In this document: positions 53,301-64,000 of the stretch, piece by piece
Layout: each line of letters begins with the position of its first letter
Numbering within the stretch: the first letter of the stretch is position 1
NCBI RefSeq assembly: GCF_041260155.1
Contig: NC_091935.1
Span: 8,397,501-8,461,500 of the forward strand
DNA length: 64,000 nucleotides
Direction: 5' to 3'
Source: Ptychodera flava
Lineage: Eukaryota; Hemichordata; Enteropneusta; Ptychoderidae
Translations under genes and position numbers: made by a program
The notes under the pieces: model-generated
Databases searched by the model: none
What the model saw: the letters and a program-made list of their open reading frames with translations, nothing else
What the model was told of the DNA's origin: nothing

Positions 53301-54810
53301 AAACAGAAATGTCCCCATCCCAAATTTCTCACAGAAGAAGTATTTCAAAAGACCTTCTTTTGTGTACATTAAAATGATAACATGCTAAAGTGTATGAATG
53401 CTACAGATATTGTCCTTTGTAAAAATCATACAATATATTGCTGTTGATGATTGCTTGCAGATTATTTCTGTAACTTTTAAAGATGTAGTTTGACAAACTA
53501 ACAATTTAATACCCATCATGTAGCAAAGTAAACCTTTTATAATGGGTTGAACTTCACCAAATGCGGCAGCAATATCACACACATCTTTTCAACAAATGGT
53601 AAGACCAGTAAATTCTGGATACCTGTCTTGTTGACTTACCTGGGAAATTTCTTCCTTTGTTTTATCTTGTATGAGATCTAGCTTCAGGACAGAACTCAGA
53701 CTCTGGCAGAGTGAGGGAGAACAGAAATGATCAGAAGCCATAAACCTTTGGAGTTGATACTTCACATCACACAAAGTCATGTATACTTGTAATATATGAA
53801 CATTGGTCTAAGAGTGGGCGTAGCTGTATGACTGCAGTTCCCTGTAAACACCAACATAGCCATTAACTATGATGGCTTGGTCTGAGAGCTTTGTGGTTGG
53901 GAGACTATCAGCACTGCATGAGTATTCAGAATTTACTTCATCTACTGATATTTCAGAATTCCAGAAAGGAATTCTTATATATATCAAACTAAAATAACCC
54001 AAAACAATACTGTTTTTTTAAGAAACACTTTTTTGCTTTTTTGAAGATTGTGACAATATTATTTGATGACAAGTGTGTGTAGGAATTAGACATGCAAGAA
54101 CTGCTGCCACATAGGTACTGTAAAATAACCAATGCCAGACGACTGGTATATCAGTGTTTTGACCTAGAGTGTAGGAAAGTTGAAAGCAATGACATGTTTA
54201 GCAAGCTTACCCTGTGTGTTTTTCCCGATGATGGTGATGACAGGGATGGCTTGCCTTCTGTTGCCGTCTGTACGCAAGGAGAATGAAACAATTACTGCAT
54301 AAAAAGTAGTTTTTATCTGATCATTCTGTGATATACCAGTAATCACACTGATTGATTGATTGATTGGTTGATTGATTGATTGATTGATTGATGATTAGTT
54401 GGACAACAGTTTTCATAAGGGAGACTGTAAAACTCAAAAGTCATGCATTTCAAAATGAAAATGTTTGGTGTAACAGTGTCCTGGCACAATTTGTCCATGA
54501 AGTCTTTGGTTTAAATACTAATTTATGACAATCCTTGCAAAAACTTCACAGGAAAGACTGATCCAATCATACAAAAGCTATCACCTCACTCTGCTTTGGG
54601 AAAGTACACAGTTCAGTAAATGTCATCAATTGGTGTTACCATTCACGTGACAACAATACTATAAAAATCAACATTAAAAGTGTTCATATTAAATTTTCAA
54701 CAGGACACTAATAACTCACTTGAAGTCTGTCTGCTATAGGATCCTTGATCTTTTTTGTAGTTTGTTTCATCTTCTCTTCTACTCTGGATTGATATTCTTC
54801 AGGGTTTGTT
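50308..54810 (-). CDS. ATPAF1: ATP synthase F1 assembly factor 1, lacking its first exon(s) in this window
   Basis: Minus-strand exons in coding order are 54810-54720, 54267-54211, 53702-53640, 53187-53137, 52591-52448, 51619-51553, 50973-50933 and 50481-50308. They join in phase to 228 residues ending in TGA. ATPAF1 (Atp11 family) is a mitochondrial matrix chaperone that binds the F1 beta subunit before F1 assembly. Matches to the family are TNPEEYQSRVEEKMK, IWKDYHRQKDGISAVIP, the core FLYPLPRDQGYEFVIGQF with CHFTSLINYQ, GIVLMHGELD, and the C-terminal QFLANQVQLYY with EEFKYTDVI. The mitochondrial targeting end is not found up to 58130 and probably lies beyond the transposon nest or outside the window. 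An extra partial copy of the 144-nt exon lies in the following intron. Confidence 0.9.
51697..51984 (+). repeat. Three tandem 96-bp units in an ATPAF1 intron
   Basis: Units start at 51697, 51793 and 51889 and share CTCCATGGTTGCCTCTCATT and CTGGTACAGAGGTGTACATG with few differences. Each contains a short inverted pair around GGGTACCC. Confidence 0.9.
52276..52399 (-). pseudogene. Duplicated partial exon of ATPAF1
   Basis: It repeats the 3' part of the real exon 52591-52448. About 75 bp coding for FPLFLYPLPRDQGYEFVIGQ differ at one base, after which the copies diverge. The donor after the real exon is gtgagt, but here it is gttgat, a weak site. The duplication runs on into intron sequence (TTTGATCACAATTTGTAC and its copy). 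It is probably a pseudo-exon, though a minor spliced form cannot be excluded. Confidence 0.7.
54349..54392 (+). repeat. GATT microsatellite
   Basis: About ten TGAT/GATT units in an intron of ATPAF1. Confidence 0.9.
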
Positions 54811-55029
54811 CTGAAATAGATATGAAGTTAAGACATTGCATGATTGGAAATTAGCATATCTGGCTGTACAATGCTGGAGATAAATACTCTGACATTTGTA
54901 ACTTCTACACATATAAAATTCTTCCAGAAACTATTGGTGCTACTATTGGCTGAAATATTACAATACTTACTGCCTACTACCAGAGTTGCAAGAGTTCACT
55001 CCCTAAAATATTAAATTGATAAAAGGCAC
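54811..55029 (-). other. ATPAF1 upstream intron sequence
   Basis: It starts at the acceptor of the first visible ATPAF1 exon. No further exon is recognised before the transposon nest. Confidence 0.35.
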
Positions 55030-57925
55030 TCAGCTCACAGTAGGTGAAACCACATGGTGAAACCCTGTGGATGTAATCACAACAGGATTTTTCACTCTTA
55101 CAATATCACCAATTTCAAAATATCTCTCTTGTTTTCTATGACGATCAAACTGCTCTTTTTGTGCTTTTTGTTTCTTTTCTACTCGCTTTGCAAGACTGGG
55201 TTTTACCAATTGCAATCTAGTATGAAACTGACGTTAAACATCAACTCAGCTGGACTTACACCTGTTGTACTGTGAGGTGTAGTTCTGTATCTAAACAGAA
55301 ATTTGCCAATTCTACATTTCAGAGATAAAGACGCATCTCCTGCTAAGACTTGTTTAGTGAAGGCTTCTTTTACCAGCCTCACTGCTCTCTCAGCAGCGCC
55401 ATTAGATGCAGGGTGATATGGAGCTACTGTACTTTAACATGCTGAATGCCATTCTTTTTCATGAACAATCCAAATTCATCAGATGTGAATTGTGTACCAT
55501 TGTCCGAAACTAACAGCTCAGGTACATGTAGACCATGTTCTGCAAAGATTAATCTCAGCTCATCAATAGTGCAATCAGCTGTGATACTCTTCATAGGTTT
55601 TACATCTTCCCATTTAGAATGACATTCAACAAAATCTAAGAAATACAATTTCTTGCCTACACAAAAATCAATGTGAACTCTTTGAAAAGGTCTAATTGGC
55701 CATACCACGGATGTAAGGCAAAAAAAAAATTGTGCTGTTCCGATTACATGGTTTTCAAAATAGGGTACGTAGGTAGGGAAATTTTTTTTTCATTTTTTTT
55801 TATTTCTCAATGTGCATTTTGTACGCATTCAAACAAACTACCAGTGAACAATTTCCTCGTGAAACGCACTCAAATTGAATACCAATTTATTAAAATAAAA
55901 TATTCATCAGTAGAATTGAAGTGTGTGGTTTATTAGACTGCCACGGAAATTGATATGGCTGAATTACAATTCTTTGACAGGAAAGTGAACTGTTTATCCA
56001 CAGGTAAGTCTGACTTGTGAGAACTGACACAACACAAAATTTACTGTAATCAATGCAGTGTTTCATCTAGGATACGATACCAGGGGGGATTGGTCCCCCT
56101 CTACTGGAATTTTTGAGGGGTATTTTAAAATTTTTTTTGGGGGGGGATTTAACTGAAACATTTAATGACATCTTATATGTAAGTTTTAATGTTGCAGTGA
56201 TGTCACTTGTGATATACATACTACAAGCCATAAATCACTTGCTTACACAATCCAAGCTGCTGGCTCCAAACACCATCCTCTATAAGATTTTTTCAAAAGT
56301 CCACAAATTTGGGTATCACTGTTGTGAATGTATAGGGCTTCCAAGAGTGGCGGACGACTCATTAATATTCATAAGCTTTAATATCCCTAAAAATTGTAGC
56401 ATATTCCCTCATGCTTAAATATTCTGTATGTTTGTTTGCACATATTCTGTAAGTCTGCTTTCATAGGGCTTAATGTACATTCAAACATCAAAATTAACAA
56501 CAGCCAGCTATTCCCACTGTACCTTCAAGGGATTTTTTTCATTTTTCACTGAACTGTCTGCACTACACAAACCAAGAAAAAATCTATTGTAGTTATAAAA
56601 GAATGTTTTGTAGCTTCTGAAAAAAATAATGTGCTTGTTTGTCACGTTTTTACTGTGTGTATATCATCCCTCACTACTGTAAGTTTGGATCAACATTGCC
56701 CTTTGCAAACCAGTGAGCTGTATTTTTGTAGTGACCTAGCTGGTCTTGTAGTTTTGTGCGCAGACTCAGTAGAGCTAAAACGAACAACTTAGAGGGTCAG
56801 ATCCCTTGTTTTGAATTGAATGCGGAGTAGAGTTTTTCTCGATGTCAGATTTGCTCCAGTTGCTTTTTTCAGTCATTTTAGAATGGGGAAAATAACAAAC
56901 AAAAAGGTTGGTTGTCACCGACAGTTAATTTTAGGGTTTATTTGCCCCGAAAAATGAGTCAGTGTCTGTTCACTGAATTCAAAAACCGGGCCCATTGACA
57001 CCACAGCTTGCTTCAATGCTTGTGCAGTCTGCACTGAACACGTTTCTGTGACAGTAAAGTCCAATTTGTCTGCTGATGGGCAGCATTTTTTCGTGTCAAT
57101 TTTGCTATCAGAATTATTTTCAGAGTGCTATGGACATTCATATGATGCACAAAAACTTCAGTTTGTCTCCTTTTCTCAATCGTACAGAGATGATGTGACA
57201 CAGAAACCTTATCGGGCTAGGGCAATGAACTTTTGTGAACGTAACTCAACTGACTGATAGGCTTTCATATGCAAAATCAAAATCAGCGTAAGGAAAAGTA
57301 TCAAATCGAACTAAAATTAGTTTCATGCGTTTCACGTTTTTTCATATCATTATTTTTACTTCCAGGTTTACGAAGCTCTAAAAAGTCTAGGGTCGGGGGG
57401 ATAAATTGGGGTCGGTCGGGTAATCGGAACAGCACATATTTTTTTTTTTTGGCCTAAAGGTAATTTAGCTTGTTACTCTTGACAAACTGAACATGCTTTC
57501 ACTTTACTCTCAATATCCGCATCAATATTTGGCCACCATACATGACTACGGGCAAGTGCTTTCATTGCACATACTCTAGGATGTTCCCAATGAAGCTCGT
57601 CTAATAACTTTTCACAAAACTTTCTTGGAATCACCACTCGAGTACCCCATAAAATACAACCTTGTTCTGTTGACAATTGATATCTTCTATGATAAAATGG
57701 CTTAAGTGCCTCAGCACCTTGTGTGCTTGGACTTGTAGTCTTGACAACGCATCACAATTTGCCTGTGCTCGTGTGTTACGATACTCTATATCATAGTCAT
57801 ATGCCTGCAGAGTCAGTGCCCATCGTTGCATTCTTGCAGCTGCTATGGTAGGAATACCTGATTTCGAACCTAAGATTGCCAACAATGGCTTATTATCCGT
57901 AACCAAAGTAAATCTCAGTGATAAG
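55030..57925 (-). mobile_element. Old Ty3/gypsy pol fossil, partial, split by another element
   Basis: Minus-strand stretches resemble the RNase H end, the zinc-binding and catalytic parts of integrase, and the integrase C-terminus of a Ty3/gypsy polyprotein. Gag, protease, most of the reverse transcriptase and both LTRs are not seen. It is clearly broken, with several interruptions, and old. A Harbinger-like DNA element has inserted inside it at 55717-57454. Confidence 0.75.
55717..57454. mobile_element. PIF/Harbinger-like element inside the gypsy fossil
   Basis: Ends GGCAAAAAAAAAATTGTGCTG and its inverted partner (GGCCAAAA... then TGTGCTGTTCCGATTAC) are flanked by TAA on both sides (55714-55716 and 57455-57457). 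The 1738-bp body has no recognised transposase. The end layout resembles the element at 43268-44278, suggesting related families. Confidence 0.75.
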
Positions 57926-58136
57926 GTATGTACTGGTTGTTTTATTCACAGCGTGTTCATTTTTAGCCGGATGCCGGCCAAATTGACCGGCTACTTCAGT
58001 ATTCTGGCCGGCTACTTTCAAGCACAGTTTCGCTCTCTAGCCCCGAAATTGTGGTTTTGTTAAAAATATTTTGATCTTTTGGTGGTCGGGCAAGCCGGAG
58101 ATAACATTTCTAAAGTGCCGATGTGGCTATATGTAG
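57926..58136. other. Short unassigned stretch between two retroelements
   Basis: It contains repeated GGCCGGCTACTT words at about 57975-58020. No gene is recognised. Confidence 0.3.
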
Positions 58137-58345
58137 TGATAAGAGTGACTTTTGAGCATTTGGCTCGTACACACATAGAACTTGATGCCTGGACACTGGA
58201 GGGCGCTGTTAGGTGGCATGTGTTATTGTTGAATTGTATTTTGGAGCAGTGTCGAGTGTTGGCCAGCGTTTGGGCTATCAGTTGAAATATACTATTGTTC
58301 GTTCCCATGAACATCGTGTGTCCCGTGTCTTATACTGTTCTAACA
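58137..58345 (+). repeat. 5' LTR
   Basis: It is 209 bp, from TGATAAGAG to CTAACA, and near-identical to the 3' copy. Confidence 0.93.
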
Positions 58346-58385
58346 CTGGTGGCAACAGCGGTGGGATTGGATGACCTATATCTGA

Positions 58386-59312
58386 TTGTTGAATATTGTA
58401 TTCAGTCACGGAAACCTGGTTCACTTGGCAGACCTGCAAACAAAGATGGCGGCCACGTTAATGACATGGGATGGCAGCGACAGTACAGACGTCGAGAGCC
58501 ACATTTGTCAGGTAAAGGCCTATTTTGTCGCTAAAGATGTGACTAGCGAGGAGAAGAAAGTCGCCAGCCTTCATTTATCACTCAAGGGCGAACCAAAGAA
58601 CTTCTTCACTCGATTGCAACCCAGTCAAACTGATACATTTGAAAACGCGGCAAAAGCTCTGGTCGATCGATTTAAGTCAATCAAAACAGCGACACAGTAT
58701 CAGCAGGAGCTTGCGGAGCGAAAACAGAGAGTTGGTGAGTCTGTTCAGGAATTAAAGTTTGCTATACTGGATCTTGTTTCACGTGCCTATCCCCAGATTA
58801 AAGACGAAGCAGCCCGCCAAGCTTTGGCAATTGCTCATTTCCGCACAGCACTCCATGGTGAGATAAGTCAAAAGCTTGCTTGGATAACAGGTGAAGGGGC
58901 GACCCTTGATGACCTTGTAAAGCGGGCCTCACTATTGGAGCGCGATTGCTCTTCGATACGAGTTGTAGGAAGTGGTGAAGTTACTAATACCAATGAGACA
59001 GTTAGTAATGATGAGATTTTGAAGAAACTTGAAGAGTTAACAGCAGGACAAACGCAGTTGAAAGGGACAATTGCAGCAATTCAAACTGAACAGAAACAAC
59101 GTCAACCCAGAGGTGTTAACAAGGGTAACTCAGGAGCCTGTTATACATGCGGGCAGCGGGGACACATTGCTCGGAATTGTCGAGTCGGTCAATCAAATCA
59201 GAGGAGGCGTCCAAGTGAGTTTCAAGGCAAATGTCACAGATGTTTACAGTTTGGTCATCGTGCAGCTGAGTGCCCGGCCCCTGCCCCGGTGTATATGAAT
59301 CAGGGAAACTAG
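58386..59312 (+). CDS. gag region of the Ty3/gypsy element
   Basis: The gag-like polyprotein has a retrotransposon gag domain followed by two CCHC zinc knuckles (CYTCGQRGHIARNC and CHRCLQFGHRAAEC). Its end overlaps the start of pol in another frame, an arrangement the family is known to handle by programmed frameshifting. Confidence 0.85.
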   Translation: MLNIVFSHGNLVHLADLQTKMAATLMTWDGSDSTDVESHICQVKAYFVAKDVTSEEKKVASLHLSLKGEPKNFFTRLQPSQTDTFENAAKALVDRFKSIKTATQYQQELAERKQRVGESVQELKFAILDLVSRAYPQIKDEAARQALAIAHFRTALHGEISQKLAWITGEGATLDDLVKRASLLERDCSSIRVVGSGEVTNTNETVSNDEILKKLEELTAGQTQLKGTIAAIQTEQKQRQPRGVNKGNSGACYTCGQRGHIARNCRVGQSNQRRRPSEFQGKCHRCLQFGHRAAECPAPAPVYMNQGN

Positions 59313-62300
59313 GGAGTGCTGGGGTAGGTGGTCAGTCTCCTCCAGCCAACTACAAACTGACCAAGCATATTGTATCAGTGGCGTCTAATGAGGGACCTCT
59401 GCCAAGTGGTATTGAGATAGATGGATACATTGGTGGGAAAAAATGTACATGGCTACTTGACACGGGTGCCCAAATAAGTATTGTTGTTGATAAGCTGATA
59501 AACGGGGCTCATGGTACAATTTTACCACCACAGTATTGTCCCCAAGGGGCAAATGGGACAGACCTTGGGACTGTTTGCGACATACTCACTGACTGTGAAG
59601 TTGGAAAACATAAAATTACACAGCATCGGTTTACTGTTGTTAAACATTCAACATATCCAGCTATCATCGGAATGGATCTTTTCCCTTTACTGCCAGTTCA
59701 CTTGTCAATTGGGAAGGATGTATACTATGACTCAGAATCCAGGTACAATTGTGGGACAATTAACAACAGTGAGAGACAATCAGAAAATAAAGCAGACTTT
59801 CATCCCAGTCTCAAGCCTAGCATCTGTCGAATACAAGCAGAAACTTCCATTACCATCTCGCCACGGCAAATGTGTGTTGTTAAAGGTACACTTGAACATG
59901 CAGCTAGTCCAGGGGTGCTTGGCATTATTGAGTCAGCGGGATCTGAAGGAAGTGAACGAGTAGGCATTGGATGTGGACGTGTCCTTGGTACCGTCCGGGA
60001 CAATAACACAGTCCTAATGCACATGATCAACCCAGCAGAGGCACCATGCACTATATCAGCGGGATCTGTGATTGGCACATTCTCTACTGATGTTAGCGAT
60101 GTGCCAGTGGTTCAGACAGTAGCAGATGGAAGCAAGAAAGAATCTGTAGACAAAAAACAACAAAGAGCCGAGTGTGTGGATAAAATGGCCAGATCACTTG
60201 CAAATGAGACTGACCTACGGAGGAGTGAAAAACACCGCCTCTATAAACTCATCCACTCTAACTGTGATGTTTTCTCAGTGGAGGGAGAACTTGGGTTGAC
60301 AAATATGATCGAACATGAGATTCCAACCGGCTTGTCACCTCCTGTTGCTCTGAGACCACGGCGGGTGCCCTTCAACAGGTTACAGGAAGTTGAGAAATTT
60401 ATTGATGATGGCCTTAAAGCAGATGTAATCCGACCAAGCCACAGCCCATGGTCCAGCCCATTGGTGCCAGTGAAGAAATCTGATGGATCTACAAGATTCT
60501 GCGTTGATTTCAGGCTATTAAATGAAGCAACGGTTGGCGATTCATTTCCGATTCCCAGAATCGACGACAGTTTAGCAGCACTGGGTGGAGCAACCATCTT
60601 CAGCACCCTTGACCTGGCAAAAGGTTATTGGCAGGTGCCTGTAAAGGAATCAGATCGAGCCAAAACAGCATTTGCATGTCATAAGGGCCTGTTTGAATTT
60701 AATACAATGCCCTTTGGACTGAAAGGAGCACCTGCAACGTTTCAGAGACTAATGACATCCATATTCAGTACTTTGAACTGGGAAATATTGCTCATATACC
60801 TTGATGATGTCATCATCTTCTCACGTAGTTTCGATGAACACTTGGAACATTTGAAGATAGTCTTCAGTAAACTACGTGATGCAAATCTAAAGTTGAACGT
60901 TGGGAAGTGTGTGTTTGCTCGGCCGCAAGTGAAATATCTAGGCTTTATAGTCGGTAAAGACGGCGTCCATCCAGACCCAAATAAAGTCAACGCAATTTCC
61001 AACTATCCTAAACCACAGTCGGTCACAGAATTGCGTCGTTTTCTGGGTATGGCATCATATTACCGACGCTTTATCGACAAATTTGCACATATTGCACAAC
61101 CTCTACATGAATTAACTCAAAACAGTGTTAGTTTTCAAATGGACTGATTCCTGCCAACAAGCATTTGAGGAACTGAAAGAGAAATTGACAACTTCCCTAG
61201 TACTTATATATCCCTGTTTCGAGGAAGAATTCGTTGTTGAAACTGATGCAAGTGATACTGGACTGGGTGCCATCCTATCACAAAATGGCCATGTCATTGA
61301 GTATGCATCCAGGGCATTGAATCGAGCTGAAAGAACTACACTCGGCTACTGAGAAGGAGTGCCTTGCTGTTGTATGGGCACTTGAAAAATTTGGGATGTA
61401 TTTGGAAGGACGACATTTCACAGTCATAACAGACCATAAACCCCTGACGTATTTGCAACAGTTAAAGGAGCCCAAAGGAAAATTAGCACGTTGGCGTGTT
61501 GCACTGGACAACTTTGACTTTACCATCACCCACAGGCCTGGCGAATTAATGGTAGTGGCAGATGCATTGTCACGGGTTCCCCCAATAATTCAGTCACATT
61601 TTCAGGGATATGGTCAAAAGATGAACTGATAAATCTACAATGTCGTGATACAGAAGTGAGACAAATGCATCAGTGGGCTAGCAGCCATAGGAAACCCACG
61701 AACATACCTAACTATATGAAAAGCTTCCTCACCAAACGAGGTAATCAACTCAAATTACTGGACAACTTGCTAGTCCTGATATCACGAAAGGGAGACAAAC
61801 ATATACAGCAGATTGTTACTCCAAGGACACAAGCAGGACGGATCCTGACTGCACTTCATGATGAGATGGGCCACTTTGGGCCAGCCAAGACAAAGGCTGC
61901 TGTTGGTTCAAGATATTTCTGGTTCCGATGGAAAAGAGATGTAAAAACATGGTGCCAATCCTGTGAGGTATGCTTGCAGCGTAAGACACCCACTACTCGT
62001 GACTGTCCTCCAGAGGGTGAGCTACCCATTCCAAATCAACCTCTGATGTGTTGGCACATGGACTTTGTTGGGCCTCTTCCAACAACGCCAAGAGGAAACA
62101 AATTCATCTTTTCACTAACAGATCCTATCAGCAAATGGGTAGAGGCATTTGCTGTGCCCGATGAATCAGCACGAACAACAGCAGACATTATATACAATGA
62201 AATTGTCTGCAGATATGGTGTTCCGGAAGTGTTACATTCGGATCAAGGGAAGAATTTTGAGGCAAGGGTCACACAGGAACTGTGTCATCGCCTTGGTATC

Positions 62301-63160
62301 CACCGTACACGTAGTTCTCCATATAATCCCCAAGGGAATGGCCAAGCAGAACGAATGAACAAGACAACAGCGGAACGTCTTGCTATGATTCTGGAGGCGA
62401 CAGACCAAACAGATGGGATGAGAAACTACCAACAGCGTTGTCAGCCATTCGAACAGCTGAAAGTAGTGTGACACAGGAAACCCCTCACTTCATGCTGTTT
62501 GGATACCTCCCAAGGAATAAGACAGACTTGCTTTCTTCCACAAGCAACAATGGAGGAGGGAGAGATGTTAGGGATTACTTAAAGCGACTCGAAACTCTAC
62601 GAGAAGTCCACAAGTCCGCCAGAAAGAAAATACTGGAGGAACGCAAGGCGCGCCACAAACGACAAGAATCAAAAGTTCGTTTTAAGCCTTTCACAGTTGG
62701 AGAAAAAGTTTGGATGTATAACCCCAGAAGAAGGAAGGGATTATCAAAGAAATTATTGAAGGAGAGATGGCAAGGACCATATCTTGTAACTAGCCAGGTT
62801 GGTGAGACAACCTACAGGATTAAGCCACTCCTTTCACAGGGAAGACAGAAAATTGTAAATCATAGACGGTTGAAAAGACACTGCGACAGACCTGCCCATC
62901 TGCTGGAGAGTTACAGTAATACTGATTCTAGTGATGAAAGTGCTGAGGAGGGTGATGAACCGTTTCCCGATGATACATGTATGCTGTCAGACTCAGAGGA
63001 CAATATTACCAATGTTGACTTGCTAAATCAGGCAGAGTCACTATCACGGATGTCAGAGGAGAGTACTGAACTGAGAGAAGAGACGATTCAGCGACCGCAT
63101 CGCACACGGCAAGCTCCGCGGTGGCACCAGGACTACTGCATGGCCGTTGATAGTGACTGA
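59270..63160 (+). pseudogene. pol region of the Ty3/gypsy element
   Basis: It carries, in order, an aspartic protease with the DTGAQ motif, reverse transcriptase with YLDDVIIF, RNase H, and integrase with a zinc-binding HHCC part, a DDE core and a C-terminal GPYLV module. The region is broken at about four places in this copy. The domain order defines Ty3/gypsy. Confidence 0.85.
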
Positions 63161-63251
63161 TTTACTATTTCTGCATTTTTCATGTTCAAGTTGTAAACAT
63201 TGTTGAACTTCGGTGTTAAATACATTGTTTTGCTATTCTGGGGGGGAGGAG

Positions 63252-63461
63252 TGATAAGAGTGACTTTTGAGCATTTGGCTCGTACACACATAGAACTTGA
63301 TGCCCTGGACACTGGAGGGCGCTGTTAGGTGGCATGTGTTATTGTTGAATTGTATTTTGGAGCAGTGTCGAGTGTTGGCCAGCGTTTGGGCTATCAGTTG
63401 AAATATACTATTGTTCGTTCCCATGAACATCGTGTGTCCCGTGTCTTATACTGTTCTAACA
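63252..63461 (+). repeat. 3' LTR
   Basis: It is 210 bp and differs from the 5' LTR by a single indel. Confidence 0.93.
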
Positions 63462-63649
63462 GTAGGAAGACCTCTCTAGTATTACGCGGCGAACTTGTTG
63501 CTATCATTGTCGTACCACGATCGGCGAACGTGTTGTACCTAGAGGTCAACCTTGCATTGCCTTTCCGATCACAGCCCGAATATTCCTACGTTCACATCGG
63601 GTAGAGCCGAACATGGTGCCACATATAATATTGTATAGGGCTCAGCCCT
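63462..63649. other. Right flank of the young retroelement
   Basis: Unassigned sequence. It has a short open frame without recognised motifs. Confidence 0.3.
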
Positions 63650-64000
63650 TGGTGTCGCGCCAAAGGTTAAGATTGGCAATGTTATTTGTATTGATTCATG
63701 ATAAACTGTAATTGTGACTTCATGAACGTTTATATGACAACTATGCCCAGTTTCCCTCTGATGAAAGCAGTTCACGTACGTACGTGACGTCAAACCCTGC
63801 AGCAGGGCAGGTATAGATTTTCTGTAGCGTGTAAAATTTTGGCAAAACTTGGCAATTTTTACAATGATAACAGCCTATTGCGTTAAACAAGGGACGTATT
63901 ATGCAATCATTATCATTGCAATGGTAAACCGCAACTGCCCACCTTCCACTTGCAAGCTGAAAACTATGGCAATCCGTCTAAAAACTGGCAATTTTTGAAT
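63650..64000 (-). repeat. Interspersed repeat, copy 2 (runs off the window)
   Basis: The minus strand matches 18098-18456 at about 90 percent by eye. It contains GGGCTCAGCCC, CACGTACGTACGTGACGTC and CTGCAGCAGG. Confidence 0.75.

Larger units (their letters stand above)
58137..63461 (+). mobile_element. Ty3/gypsy LTR retrotransposon, nearly whole and very young
   Basis: Two LTRs (TG...CA) bound a gag-pol interior of about 4.9 kb. GTAG lies directly outside both ends, a likely 4-bp target duplication. A primer-binding-like TGGTGGCAACAGCGG follows the 5' LTR, and a purine tract GGGGGGAGGAG precedes the 3' LTR. The domain order gag, protease, reverse transcriptase, RNase H, integrase is that of Ty3/gypsy (Metaviridae); no envelope frame and no chromodomain were seen. 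The LTRs differ by one indel, so insertion is recent. Pol carries a small number of interruptions, about four, so this copy appears broken. Confidence 0.93.

Noticed and set aside
59800-61002. Minus-strand frames of 80-120 codons over the young gypsy element
   Set aside because: Shadows of the plus-strand pol region.

Overview
This is animal nuclear DNA, AT-rich, with genes split into many short GT-AG exons. Introns and spacers are full of microsatellites, hairpin-type MITEs and TIR elements. The gene set is a membrane-anchored arylsulfatase family in tandem, an ACT-domain threonine dehydratase and ATPAF1, beside Ty3/gypsy elements. This fits a marine invertebrate, perhaps a deuterostome such as a hemichordate, cephalochordate or echinoderm. 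The species cannot be fixed from the sequence alone. No tRNA, rRNA or CRISPR array was recognised.

Layout. (1) 1-5118, plus strand: the last eight exons of an arylsulfatase-like gene A whose start lies left of the window. Its metal-site motif is altered, so it may be a pseudo-enzyme. (2) 5.1-13.9 kb: an old tandem duplication of a promoter-plus-first-exon block. The second copy supplies the start codon of gene B; the first holds a diverged spare first exon. (3) 11412-27683, plus strand: complete arylsulfatase B-like gene B, 18 exons, 620 aa, type II membrane topology, with introns carrying a LINE tail, a large TIR element and many microsatellites. (4) 27.7-35.0 kb: gene-poor spacer with a PIF/Harbinger-like element at 32972-34367. 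(5) 35.0-45.0 kb, plus strand: L-threonine/L-serine dehydratase gene of 451 aa in 11 coding exons. Twin CCAAT boxes lie upstream, and one intron holds a Harbinger-like insertion. (6) 45-48.8 kb: spacer with several MITEs, one a nearly perfect 163-bp hairpin. (7) 50308-54810, minus strand: ATPAF1, lacking its first exon or exons here, with a duplicated pseudo-exon. (8) 55.0-63.5 kb: a transposon nest. An old minus-strand Ty3/gypsy pol fossil is split by a Harbinger-like element, and a very young Ty3/gypsy element with near-identical LTRs lies just to its right. (9) 63.65-64 kb: a second, inverted copy of a repeat also found in a gene B intron.

The exon models rest on GT-AG boundaries and matching phases. 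Gene B, the dehydratase and ATPAF1 each translate without a break, and genes A and B share intron phases exon for exon, so they are tandem paralogues. The dehydratase and ATPAF1 are convergent. Apart from the two sulfatases, the genes show no sign of acting in one pathway.
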